Part shown: in pieces, positions 16,601-22,254 of the stretch
Position numbering within the stretch: the stretch's first letter is position 1
Layout: the number at the start of each line of letters is the position of its first letter
From: CAYQMF01 sp964418595
GTDB taxonomy: Bacteria > Planctomycetota > UBA1135 > UBA2386
NCBI GenBank assembly: GCA_964418595.1
Contig: CAYQMF010000093.1
Location: 1 to 26,694 of the forward strand
DNA length: 26,694 nucleotides
Reading direction: 5' to 3'
Translations under genes and position numbers: made by a program
Notes under the pieces: model-generated
Told to the model about the DNA's origin: nothing
Seen by the model: the letters and a program-made list of their open reading frames with translations, nothing else
Database searches by the model: none

Positions 16601-17212
16601 GGCGGCCAGTTGACGATCGCGGCTCCGCCGGGCGGCAAGGGCAAGAGGGACGTCAACCCGCCGGCGGCGGGGGAGGGGATCAGCAACGTCGAGCTCGGTC
16701 TCAAGAAGAAGCCTGGCGGCGAGTTGACGATCGCGGCTCCGCCGGGCGGCGGGGGCGAGAAGGATGTCAACCCGCCGGCTGCGGGCGAGGGGATCAGCAA
16801 CGTCGAACTCGGCCTCAAGAAGAAGCCCGGCGGCCAGATCTTCGCGAGCAGCAACCACCGAGGGGGGAACCACAAGGAGCTGCCGCGCGCGGCAGGCGAG
16901 GGGATCTCGAATGTGGAACTCGGCCTCAAGAAGAAGCCCGGCGGCCAGATCTTCGCGACCCCCAACGGGATGGGCTGGAACAACAAGCCGCTGCCGGCGG
17001 CGTGGAGCAACACATCGCGGTCGAGTATCAAGGACCCTCCGAAGGTCGTCGCCGTTCGTGGCGGCGGCAAGGGTGGAGGTCCACCAGTGGCGGTGCCGCA
17101 CGGCGCCTCGAGCTCGAACATCAAGAACAAGCCCGGCGCCATGGCGGCACTCCCGCGCGTCACGTCGACCGGCGCCCGCACCTGTAGCTTGACTTCCAAC
17201 GCGAGGCGATGA
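10655..17212 (+). CDS. Giant secreted FG-GAP / RHS (YD-repeat) protein with a repetitive C-terminal tip
   Basis: The 2185-residue protein starts with a long n-region and a hydrophobic segment (about 18-45), consistent with a Sec signal. Residues about 70-430 hold FG-GAP-type repeats with GDVDADGIADL, GDIDGNGYADF, DKNADGIADL, PDVDGDGLLEL and GDTDGDGRLEL. Residues about 470-545 resemble the module that opens RHS proteins (ASGEF, IPGRGMPLLVQRT). From about 590 to 1730 there are dozens of YD repeats (for example FTYDAAGRMTSVRD, YEYDGLDREV). The RHS-associated core spans about 1750-1962: YRYDALGRR, then YNGRWLDAESGFYYFRTRYL, then VGRFTTRD, ending NPWSLIDPMG. RHS cores form a closed shell around a variable C-terminal tip, often a toxin. 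Here the tip (about 1966-2185) is four tandem repeats plus a Lys/Gly/Pro-rich tail, without a recognisable toxin. The next gene follows after 4 bases. Confidence 0.9.
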   Translation: MREHLANTVLPAGSLAVRQFLSFVGAIGLAATVPGVVPLVTARGLAQDVGAVRVLNHATVQERGFNPTRLPTDAYGTGVARLGDVDADGIADLALGNSRGNETSQNASDGGRMTVLFLRSDGSIRSYLDINRPGWLGGNGIASLGDIDGNGYADFAAGSILTPGGGQVTIFKFAAGQTFVESVIAPPPGFPSFGRALAWQPAAAGGGGWLAVGDGNAFGTGAVVVYRLDSTGAVVGSPQNLTSLGFTGALAAGDYFGVDLAYADKNADGIADLLLVGASLDDTGGSDCGAVWVCNLSASGQVTGQTKITQQTPGFRYALSQSAWFGGSIALVPDVDGDGLLELCVSAAGWNAASQSTHGVVHCLELDAAANIVSITKIHQDNGGDFLHPSWGGVSLQSPPLAHFGYDIAFVGDTDGDGRLELMVGAPSTNGGGTALLVNLGPQVASEPAPRRTPILAPLECNNASSPGHDQSVVNRASGEFANTRVDVRIPGRGMPLLVQRTTRTRTPSVGANGNNANNALEARLRRNGTDLFLCDGMGNADRFLRQTDGSWTAPGVFRRITRATDAGEYTVTFENTATWEFHPTDGSPMDGKLRAIRDRNGNMVTLFHDAQGQLTRVNDSVGRDATFTYDAAGRMTSVRDCAGRVTTYAYYQSAEAGGTEGDLKSVTTPPVTGTPHGNDFPAGKTTTYTYTRGFSDAALNSDLLTITDAKGQTYLTNVYAHTIAASDPRFTTSPSSIYYDRIVRQIAGDPGDVIDWVYEAQTPSAANHFAIIKVIENDRVGNVTEFFYDANNQEVIRREYTGRAPDPDNLTSSTVNRPTSPLRATDPPYFETRWQYNQDGLVTRVDYPEGDFTRNVYEIDLNPSADPISRGNLREVHHDAGPRGSQLQQVISRFFTYRTGGGGCCGTNFVLTETDARGAVTTHQYDAVGNRTRTTGRLPGLVDDWTYNALGQITSHTWPALAGVRRVDTFSYYTTGPQTGFLQAGVVDQGGLLLATTYEHDCVGNLTRSVDPRGKDTLYVLNALDQVVAEYTPEVTTGSGVRYETLTWYDANDNVVRVDVENRDENGVRGANTHFTTTYDHDILDEVIRVTRELTPGTNVVEEYAYDANRNPTLVRKGEATSGGQPGNVEQTTYDERNLPFRKIHAPGTADQSTSQQDYDRNGNRRFLREGLESSPRLTEWVYDGHDRLQDQVDPMGNLHTYRYDANANLTQASVLGQLVDDANPGPRVLLFEQVFSYDAADRMTGEQVRHFDPTTGTPIGDGNSTATHTYDGPSLLAQSVDDRGNATTYTYDTAHRQRTEQDAKGNRLTLAYDAASNVTSTREDDVADSGAPLQTFTTTYEYDGLDREVRATDGRGNVSVTAYDSRANLVRTLDALGNEARYEYDGLSRLLRSIRDLNGNGASASDPADIVTQQTWDHSSRLVARTDDNGNASVYVYDALDRRIEERAGDGTRETTAYDVHHDPVTMADANGSVVTSTYDLLGRLAHRAIVPGPRVSAATTFEDYRYDGYSRVIRLEDDDSIVLRSYDSMDNVVEETLNGRSTQATYDGMQNELTRAHPGGTLVQSTWDALDRVRTVGIGGPFSTYDYVGPGRIERRTDGNGTQATIEYDGYASAPVLPGDFGVGKVVRTRHEKTAGSIVLDEHTYTWNPVGSKTQRRDVRSSGPQIAQQFSYDRAQRMTRSTRTGAPASEYSLDGVNNRTNPGYHMSAFAPVPADHQVNQYTKTARDLLIKDGAGPRRPRVPPSGTDARLYDDNGNLTRIDSRAFEASVAYDYADQMVAYEHSGKLTTYRYDALGRRFHKASGALSADYIWFGRQLVEERVGGSVVAVYGYGAELDAPAFMVRMGQLYVFHTDDQGSITAITDTLGDVVERYDYCDFGGVQFFGADSKPRMGSAIGNAVLYNGRWLDAESGFYYFRTRYLEPAVGRFTTRDTIGVWADAAGLGNGHVFVGNNPWSLIDPMGTAAGEGISNVELGLKKKPGGQLTIAAPPGGKGKRDVNPPAAGEGISNVELGLKKKPGGELTIAAPPGGGGEKDVNPPAAGEGISNVELGLKKKPGGQIFASSNHRGGNHKELPRAAGEGISNVELGLKKKPGGQIFATPNGMGWNNKPLPAAWSNTSRSSIKDPPKVVAVRGGGKGGGPPVAVPHGASSSNIKNKPGAMAALPRVTSTGARTCSLTSNARR
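16550..16996 (+). repeat. Four tandem 36-38 residue repeats forming the RHS tip
   Basis: Units lie at 16550-16663, 16664-16777, 16778-16888 and 16889-16996. Each begins with the invariant AAGEGISNVELGLKKKPGG and then has a variable tail. Units 1 and 2 share the tail type LTIAAPPGG...DVNPP and differ at roughly ten of 114 bases. Units 3 and 4 share IFA and then diverge (SSNHRGGNHKELPR against TPNGMGWNNKPLP). A partial echo (AAWSNTSRSS) follows. The pattern of fixed head and variable tail is unusual and lies exactly where the RHS core ends. Confidence 0.92.
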
Positions 17213-17216
17213 CCCC

Positions 17217-18218
17217 ATGCGCTCCATCCCGTTCCTCACTGCTGCCTGCGCCGCCGCAACCACGTCTCTCGCGGCGCAGAACCTGATCCCGAACGCCGGC
17301 TTCGAGGCCGGCGTCGGACCCGTCTGTTCCAGCGCTCCCAACGGGCAGCAAGGCCTGCTGCCCGCGCCGTGGCTGCAGGCCGGCTTCACGGGACCGACCG
17401 GCGGCGCCGACACGCACACGCAGGCCTGCGCGGTCTTGCCGGGCCTGGACGGGAGCTGGGGCAACTATGCGTTCCACGTCGCGCACTGCGGGGCGCGGTG
17501 GGCGGCGGCGTGGAATGCGACGGCAACACACGAAGCGATCGCGTGCCGGCTCGCGCGCCCGCTCACCCCCGGCCGCTACCTGCTGGCCGGATTCTTCCTG
17601 CGCGCCACACGCACCAACCACACGCTCGCGACGGGATACGACTGCCACCTGAGCGAGAACCCTTCGATCACGGCGCCGGGCACCACCATGCTGGCCGCGC
17701 CGTCGCTCGGCGCCGGCGCGCCGGTGGCGTGGGCGGAGTTCCAGCAGCTGTTCACCTACAACCTCGCGCTCGCGACCGCGCCCTACCTCGTGCTCGATCC
17801 GGCAGGAACGGCAGGGACGAACAGCAGCTACATGGGTGTCGACGATCTGGTGCTCGTCGAGACCGGCGGCTTCTACGAGTACCCGCAGCGGGCGAGCACG
17901 CCGCCCCGGCTCGCGGGCAACGGCACGGTCGCACCCGGAGCGAGCTTCTCGGTCGAGCTCGCGGGTGCGCCCCCCGTCGCTCCGTGCGTCCTCCTGCTCG
18001 GCTTCGACCAACTCTGCGTACCCCTGCTGGGCCAGTTGCTGGTCGTCAACCACGTGCTCGCCGTCCCCGGCGTCACGACGGTGGCGGGCACGACGTCACA
18101 GACCTTCACGTGGCCCCAGGGGGCCCAGGAGGGCATGCGCGCGTTCTTCCAGATCTGGGTCGCGACCTCGCCGACGACACTCGTCGCCAGCAATGGGCTG
18201 GCGGCCGTCGGCCGCTGA
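17217..18218 (+). CDS. Secreted jelly-roll (carbohydrate-binding-module-like) protein
   Basis: The 333-residue protein has a signal peptide (MRSIPFLTAACAAATTSLAA) followed at once by QNLIPNAGFEAG. It closes its first domain with MGVDDLVLVE (about 206-215). The pair NL-x-N-x-GFE and VDDLVL is typical of galactose-binding-like jelly-roll domains such as bacterial carbohydrate-binding modules. Several cysteines (CSS, QACAV, HCGARW, ACRLA, YDCHL) suggest disulfides. Residues about 235-333 (NGTVAPGASFSVEL to SNGLAAVGR) form the C-terminal module also seen in the FG-GAP and TIG proteins. The gene starts 4 bases after the RHS stop, so it is probably cotranscribed and translationally linked. It occupies the place where an RHS immunity gene would be expected, but a secreted lectin-like protein is not a typical immunity protein. 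Confidence 0.72.
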   Translation: MRSIPFLTAACAAATTSLAAQNLIPNAGFEAGVGPVCSSAPNGQQGLLPAPWLQAGFTGPTGGADTHTQACAVLPGLDGSWGNYAFHVAHCGARWAAAWNATATHEAIACRLARPLTPGRYLLAGFFLRATRTNHTLATGYDCHLSENPSITAPGTTMLAAPSLGAGAPVAWAEFQQLFTYNLALATAPYLVLDPAGTAGTNSSYMGVDDLVLVETGGFYEYPQRASTPPRLAGNGTVAPGASFSVELAGAPPVAPCVLLLGFDQLCVPLLGQLLVVNHVLAVPGVTTVAGTTSQTFTWPQGAQEGMRAFFQIWVATSPTTLVASNGLAAVGR

Positions 18219-18234
18219 TCGGGTGCGCGGCGGC

Positions 18235-18903
18235 TCACCCGTCCACGATCGCGCGCACGCCGAGTTCGTACTTCGAGCAGGCCACCGCCACCATCGGCAG
18301 CGCGCCGAGGTCGGCCACCACACGGGCGCGTGCCTCCGGCGCGAACTTCAGCTCGAGCACGGTGATCTCCGGCATCGGGCTGCGACGCACCACCTGCACC
18401 CCGGCGCTGCGCCGCTGGTCGAACACGCGCAGGTCGCGGTCGAGCGTCGCGCGCACGGTGCCGTCCGCCGAGGCGAAGTACTCGCGCGCGTAGCAGTTGA
18501 CGAGCACGGGCTGGGGGTTGTCGTCGAGCCAGCTCCGGCCGGCGGGCGGCAGCGCTGCGCGCAGGGCCGCGCGCAACGTGCTCCAGCGCTCACTCGGCGG
18601 CGCGACGTCGACGCGGAAGCTCACCTTGTCGCCGAGCGCGTTGTGCCGGCGCTTGATCTCCAGCACGCCGGCGGTGGGAAGAGCGCTCTCGCCGTACCAG
18701 CGGTAGCGCACCTTCTGCCGCTGGCTCACGCCGGCGAGTTTCTCCGCCATCGCCGCGTAGTCGTGCGTGTCGAAGTACAGGTTGCGCACGAGCCGCGGCT
18801 CGTACTGCGGGCGCAGCAGCAGCGCGCTCGCCTTCAGCCACCCGCGCACGTGGCCGACCTGCTCCGGTCGGACCACGAACTTCAGCTCCGCGCGCATGCT
18901 CAT
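18235..18903 (-). CDS. VTC/polyphosphate-polymerase-domain (triphosphate tunnel fold) protein
   Basis: The 222-residue protein shows the charge pattern of the VTC catalytic domain. It starts with a beta-strand carrying ELKFVV (6-11). The core motifs are VRNLYFDT (39-46), KVRYRWYGES (64-73), LEIKRRHN (81-88) and KVSFRVDV (93-100), and later VLVNCYAREYF, VRATLDRDLRVF and VLELKF. Alternating Glu/Lys/Arg residues line the tunnel in this fold, which binds triphosphate or polyphosphate with a metal. The ATG at 18901-18903 overlaps the TGA of the CotH-like gene (ATGA). A longer frame upstream is only read-through in the CotH coding region. Stand-alone bacterial VTC domains are known to co-occur with DUF4956 and CotH genes, as here; the biochemical product is not settled by the sequence. 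The convergent plus-strand gene ends only 16 bases away. Confidence 0.85.
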   Translation of the reverse strand: MSMRAELKFVVRPEQVGHVRGWLKASALLLRPQYEPRLVRNLYFDTHDYAAMAEKLAGVSQRQKVRYRWYGESALPTAGVLEIKRRHNALGDKVSFRVDVAPPSERWSTLRAALRAALPPAGRSWLDDNPQPVLVNCYAREYFASADGTVRATLDRDLRVFDQRRSAGVQVVRRSPMPEITVLELKFAPEARARVVADLGALPMVAVACSKYELGVRAIVDG

Positions 18904-21533
18904 CGCTTGCGCATCGCGCCCTGGTAGAGCGCCTCGACGTCGAGCGACTCTTGGGTGACCGCGACGCCGTCGACCCGGAGCGTGGCCCCGGTCTGGCAGA
19001 GGGTCGCCCGCACGTCGCCCTGGTGGTCGAGGCCCACGATCTCGGCGTGACTCGGGCCGGAGCCCGGCTTCTTCAGGTACACCATCACGCCCGCCACGCG
19101 CGCGCCGCGGCTCACCACGCGCTCCGCGCGCAGCGTCGAGCCGTCCTTCACCGCGACGGCGGCACCGACGTCGTCGGCGCGCAGGTCCTTGGCCTCGACC
19201 GTGCTCGCCTCGCCCACCGAGAGCGCCTTGTCGCGCGCCTTCTTCACGCTGCAGCCCAGCACGGCGAGGCGGCTGCCGCTGAAGTCCAGGGCATCGCCGC
19301 CGATGTCGGTGAACGTGCACGCGCGCACGCTGCCCGTCACGAAGTCGCCGTCGAACGCATCCGACACCGTGCGCTCGATGTGCACGCGCTCGATGTCGAC
19401 ATCGGCATGGATGACGTTGAGCGCGTCCTCCGCCTGCGTGCCCGCGAACGTCACGTCGCGGAGCACCACCTTGCCGCCGTGCAGGGTCACGCCGCCGGTG
19501 AGCTGCCAGTCGCCGAGGATCGTGAGCCGCGTGTCCTCGATGCGCACGTGCGCGAGCCGCGAGGTGACGTCCTGGTCCTTGGTCAGCACGGCGACCCCGA
19601 GCCAGCCCGCGGCGGCGTCCGTCGGACCGAGCACGATCGGCTGCGCGTCGGTGCCGAGTGCCTCGATCGGACCGTGCACGATGAGGGCCGCGCCGGCGGC
19701 GAAGCGCAGCTCGGCGCCGGGGGCCAGCCGCAGGCGCGAGCCGGCCGGCAGCACCAACGCGCGCGCGATGGCGTGGCGGCCGGCGGGCACCATGAGCGTC
19801 GCCCCATCGTCGCGCACCTCGAGCGCCGGCAGCGTCGCCACCGCTTCGGCGAGAGTGCCGGCCGGCACCACCGGCGTCGCCGCCGCGGGCGGCTGGGCGA
19901 GGGCCACTCGCCACCCGCGCGTGCCCGGCGCGCCGTCGCGTTCGACCTCGAACTCTAGCACCGCCGTCGGCGACGGTGGCGCCGCGAGCGCCAGCGTCAG
20001 CACCGGGATCGGGCCGAGTGGCGGGCGACCGGCCAGGCGCACGGGCCAGGTCGAAGCACCCTCCACTGCCACAGGCACCGTCGCGCCGGCGTCGGGACTG
20101 CGCCAGCGCAGTCCGTGCACGCGCGCCGGCCAGGGCGTGCAGTTGTGCAGGTCGAGGCGTCTACCGTCGACGAGGAGCCCCTGCACCGGCCGCGACACCG
20201 GCCGCAGGATGCCCGGCGCGCGCAGCGCGGCATCACTCGCGTCGCGATGGAACCGCGCGCGCGCGCGCAGCTCCTCGAAGTCGAACGGACCGAGCAGCAC
20301 GTAGTCGCGCTGCAGCACCGGCAGGTCCTTCGCCTCGATCCCCTGCAGCTCGGCCACGAGGCCGCCTTCCAGGACCTCGCCGCACAACCAGGCGAGCCGC
20401 GCACGCACGGCCTCGGCGACGGCGGGCTCCTCGAGCATCCGGGCCAGCATCGGTTCGTCGCCGAGGATCGTGCTCTGCACGGGTCGGCGCATCTGCAGGT
20501 TGCCGTCGAAGCCGATCGGCGCGAGCCGGCCGGTCACCGGGTCCAGGTAGAAGCGCAGGTTGTGCCAGCGGGTCGCGTGCCACGCCCCCCACAGCTCGCA
20601 CGCGGCCAGATAGCTGGCCAGCTCGTGGATGTCGAAGACTTCGGTCGCGGCGAGCGCGCCGGTCGTGTAGCCGCGCAGGAGCGACATGGCCGCGCGGCGC
20701 AAGCGGCGGAGCGGCTCGCTCGCCTCGATCACCGCGCCGTGGAACACCGCGGGCGGCGCGGTGCGGTAGTCGTCGAGGATCACGATGCGGTCGTCGACGG
20801 ACTTCAGTTCCATCTGCCCGAGGAACAGCGCCGTCTCGTCGAGGCGCACGATCACCGTCTCGCGCCGGCCGCTGCGCTCGAGCAGCTCCTTGGCACAGTG
20901 CTCCTCCATCGCCATCACCCCCACGCGATCGCCGTTGAGGCCGACCTCGACGAACTCGTAGCGCGGGGAGAGCGCGCCGGCGTGGCGCACGGTGGCGTGG
21001 AAGAGCGCTTCGAGCTGGAACCCCTTGGTCTCCGGCGCCTGCACCGAGAAATGCCGCAGCCCGTCCCAGTGCGCGTCGCCCGAGAGCCGCACCCGCAGCG
21101 AGACCTTCGCCCCACTCACGTGATCGAGGAGGTCGCCCTTGAGCCGCACCTGGGCGGGATGGCGACCATCGACCGTGGCGAGGTGACCGGACACCCAGCT
21201 CTTCACGTCGTCCGGGATCCAGCCGCGGCGCAGGGCTTCTTCCTGCTGGGTGCGCAGTTCCAGCACCTGCTCGAAGCCCAGGTCGAACACGAGGCTCGAC
21301 GCGTGGGGACGCGCGAGCAGGTGGCCGGGCACCTGCAACAGGGCAGCGAAGAGCGAGGTCTGCCGGTCGACGCGACGATGCCCCGCGGCGTGCGACCACG
21401 CGTCGACGACCTCGCGACCGTCGCACCAGACGAACACGCCGCCGACGCCGACCGCCACCGCGAGCGTGCCCACCGCCCACCGTCGGGCCCGCGGCGGCCC
21501 GGGGCGCGCGCCGTTCACACAAGGCACGCGCAT
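18900..21533 (-). CDS. CotH-like atypical kinase fused to a C-terminal parallel beta-helix
   Basis: The 877-residue protein has one N-terminal membrane anchor (about 19-36). A CotH-type kinase domain spans about 75-480: VRLKGD (129-134), KVSLRVRL, RYEFVEVGLNGDRVGVMAME then EH (191-212), LASYLAACELWGAWHATRWH, and LRFYLDPVTGRLAPIGFDGN with the conserved acidic D343. Spore-coat CotH of Bacillus phosphorylates coat proteins and shares this pattern, so protein phosphorylation outside the cytoplasm is a possible activity. A linker domain (about 490-570) is followed at about 590-850 by a right-handed beta-helix (LRLAPGAELRFAAGAALIVHG, then repeated strands such as VRIEDTRLTILGDWQLTGG). Such helices often bind polysaccharide. 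It starts one base after the DUF4956 stop and overlaps the VTC gene, so all three are one translational unit. Confidence 0.85.
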   Translation of the reverse strand: MRVPCVNGARPGPPRARRWAVGTLAVAVGVGGVFVWCDGREVVDAWSHAAGHRRVDRQTSLFAALLQVPGHLLARPHASSLVFDLGFEQVLELRTQQEEALRRGWIPDDVKSWVSGHLATVDGRHPAQVRLKGDLLDHVSGAKVSLRVRLSGDAHWDGLRHFSVQAPETKGFQLEALFHATVRHAGALSPRYEFVEVGLNGDRVGVMAMEEHCAKELLERSGRRETVIVRLDETALFLGQMELKSVDDRIVILDDYRTAPPAVFHGAVIEASEPLRRLRRAAMSLLRGYTTGALAATEVFDIHELASYLAACELWGAWHATRWHNLRFYLDPVTGRLAPIGFDGNLQMRRPVQSTILGDEPMLARMLEEPAVAEAVRARLAWLCGEVLEGGLVAELQGIEAKDLPVLQRDYVLLGPFDFEELRARARFHRDASDAALRAPGILRPVSRPVQGLLVDGRRLDLHNCTPWPARVHGLRWRSPDAGATVPVAVEGASTWPVRLAGRPPLGPIPVLTLALAAPPSPTAVLEFEVERDGAPGTRGWRVALAQPPAAATPVVPAGTLAEAVATLPALEVRDDGATLMVPAGRHAIARALVLPAGSRLRLAPGAELRFAAGAALIVHGPIEALGTDAQPIVLGPTDAAAGWLGVAVLTKDQDVTSRLAHVRIEDTRLTILGDWQLTGGVTLHGGKVVLRDVTFAGTQAEDALNVIHADVDIERVHIERTVSDAFDGDFVTGSVRACTFTDIGGDALDFSGSRLAVLGCSVKKARDKALSVGEASTVEAKDLRADDVGAAVAVKDGSTLRAERVVSRGARVAGVMVYLKKPGSGPSHAEIVGLDHQGDVRATLCQTGATLRVDGVAVTQESLDVEALYQGAMRKR

Positions 21534-21534
21534 C

Positions 21535-22221
21535 TCAGGCGGCCGGCACGCGGCTCTGGTCGAGGAACGTCACGCCGATCCCAGGGAACGCCGCCTGCAG
21601 CGCGTCGGTGAGCTTGCCGAGCGCGTCGCTGCTCGGCAGGTCGACGAGATACGTCGCCTCCACACCCTGCGCGCGCACGTCGTAGCGACGCAGGTCGCAG
21701 GTGCGCGCGTGCCCGCCGATCACCTGGTGCAGCTTGCCGAGGCACCCGGGCGCCGTGCCGCCGGTGAGGTCGACCGACAGGAAGAGCTGCTTGCCGCCGG
21801 TCTCGCTCCGCCACGTCTTGGCGAGCGACAGGAAGCCGAGGATCACCGGCACCGCGATCAGGGTCGCCACGATCTGGTTGGCGCCGAGCGCGAGCCCGAT
21901 CGCGAGTGCCAGGAAGATGTAGGCGAGTTCTTCGGGTTCCTTCAGCGGCGTGCGGAAGCGGACGATGGACAGCGCGCCGACGAGCCCCAGCGACAGCGCC
22001 AGCGACGACTTCACGATGCTGATGATCAGGATCGTGGTCAGCAGGATGAACGGGATCGCCTGCCGCACCTCCTGCCGGTTGCTGACCACCGCGGCGAAGC
22101 GGCGGTGGTGCCAGGACAACACGATCGAGAGCGGGATGCCGACGCCGAGCGCGATCGCGAACGAGACCGGGTCGAACTCGGAGATGAGGCTGGCGGTGCG
22201 ATCGATGTTCTGGGGGAGCAT
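21535..22221 (-). CDS. DUF4956 family membrane protein
   Basis: The 228-residue protein has three or four membrane helices in its first 140 residues: FAIALGVGIPLSIVLSW, IPFILLTTILIISIVKSS running into LALSLGLVGALSIV, and ELAYIFLALAIGLALGANQI. The diagnostic motif between them is LVGALSIVRFRTPLKEPEEL, typical of DUF4956. A soluble C-terminal domain of about 85 residues (FLSVDLTGG..., ...VTFLDQSRVPAA) resembles a small alpha/beta regulatory fold. The family's function is unknown, but it is recurrently encoded beside VTC-domain and CotH genes, exactly as seen here. It lies 33 bases after the sugar permease stop on the same strand. Confidence 0.9.
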   Translation of the reverse strand: MLPQNIDRTASLISEFDPVSFAIALGVGIPLSIVLSWHHRRFAAVVSNRQEVRQAIPFILLTTILIISIVKSSLALSLGLVGALSIVRFRTPLKEPEELAYIFLALAIGLALGANQIVATLIAVPVILGFLSLAKTWRSETGGKQLFLSVDLTGGTAPGCLGKLHQVIGGHARTCDLRRYDVRAQGVEATYLVDLPSSDALGKLTDALQAAFPGIGVTFLDQSRVPAA

Positions 22222-22254
22222 GGGCCGAGGAGTCGGAAGCGCGAGTGTTCGTTG

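Noticed and set aside
16550..17212. RHS tip as a nuclease or ADP-ribosylating toxin
   Set aside because: No catalytic motif is seen; the sequence is repetitive and Gly/Lys/Pro-rich.
18904..19914. Upstream extension of the VTC frame to about 559 residues
   Set aside because: The extension is low-complexity Arg/Ala/Gly sequence lying inside the CotH-like gene in another frame; the ATGA overlap start at 18903 fits the family length.
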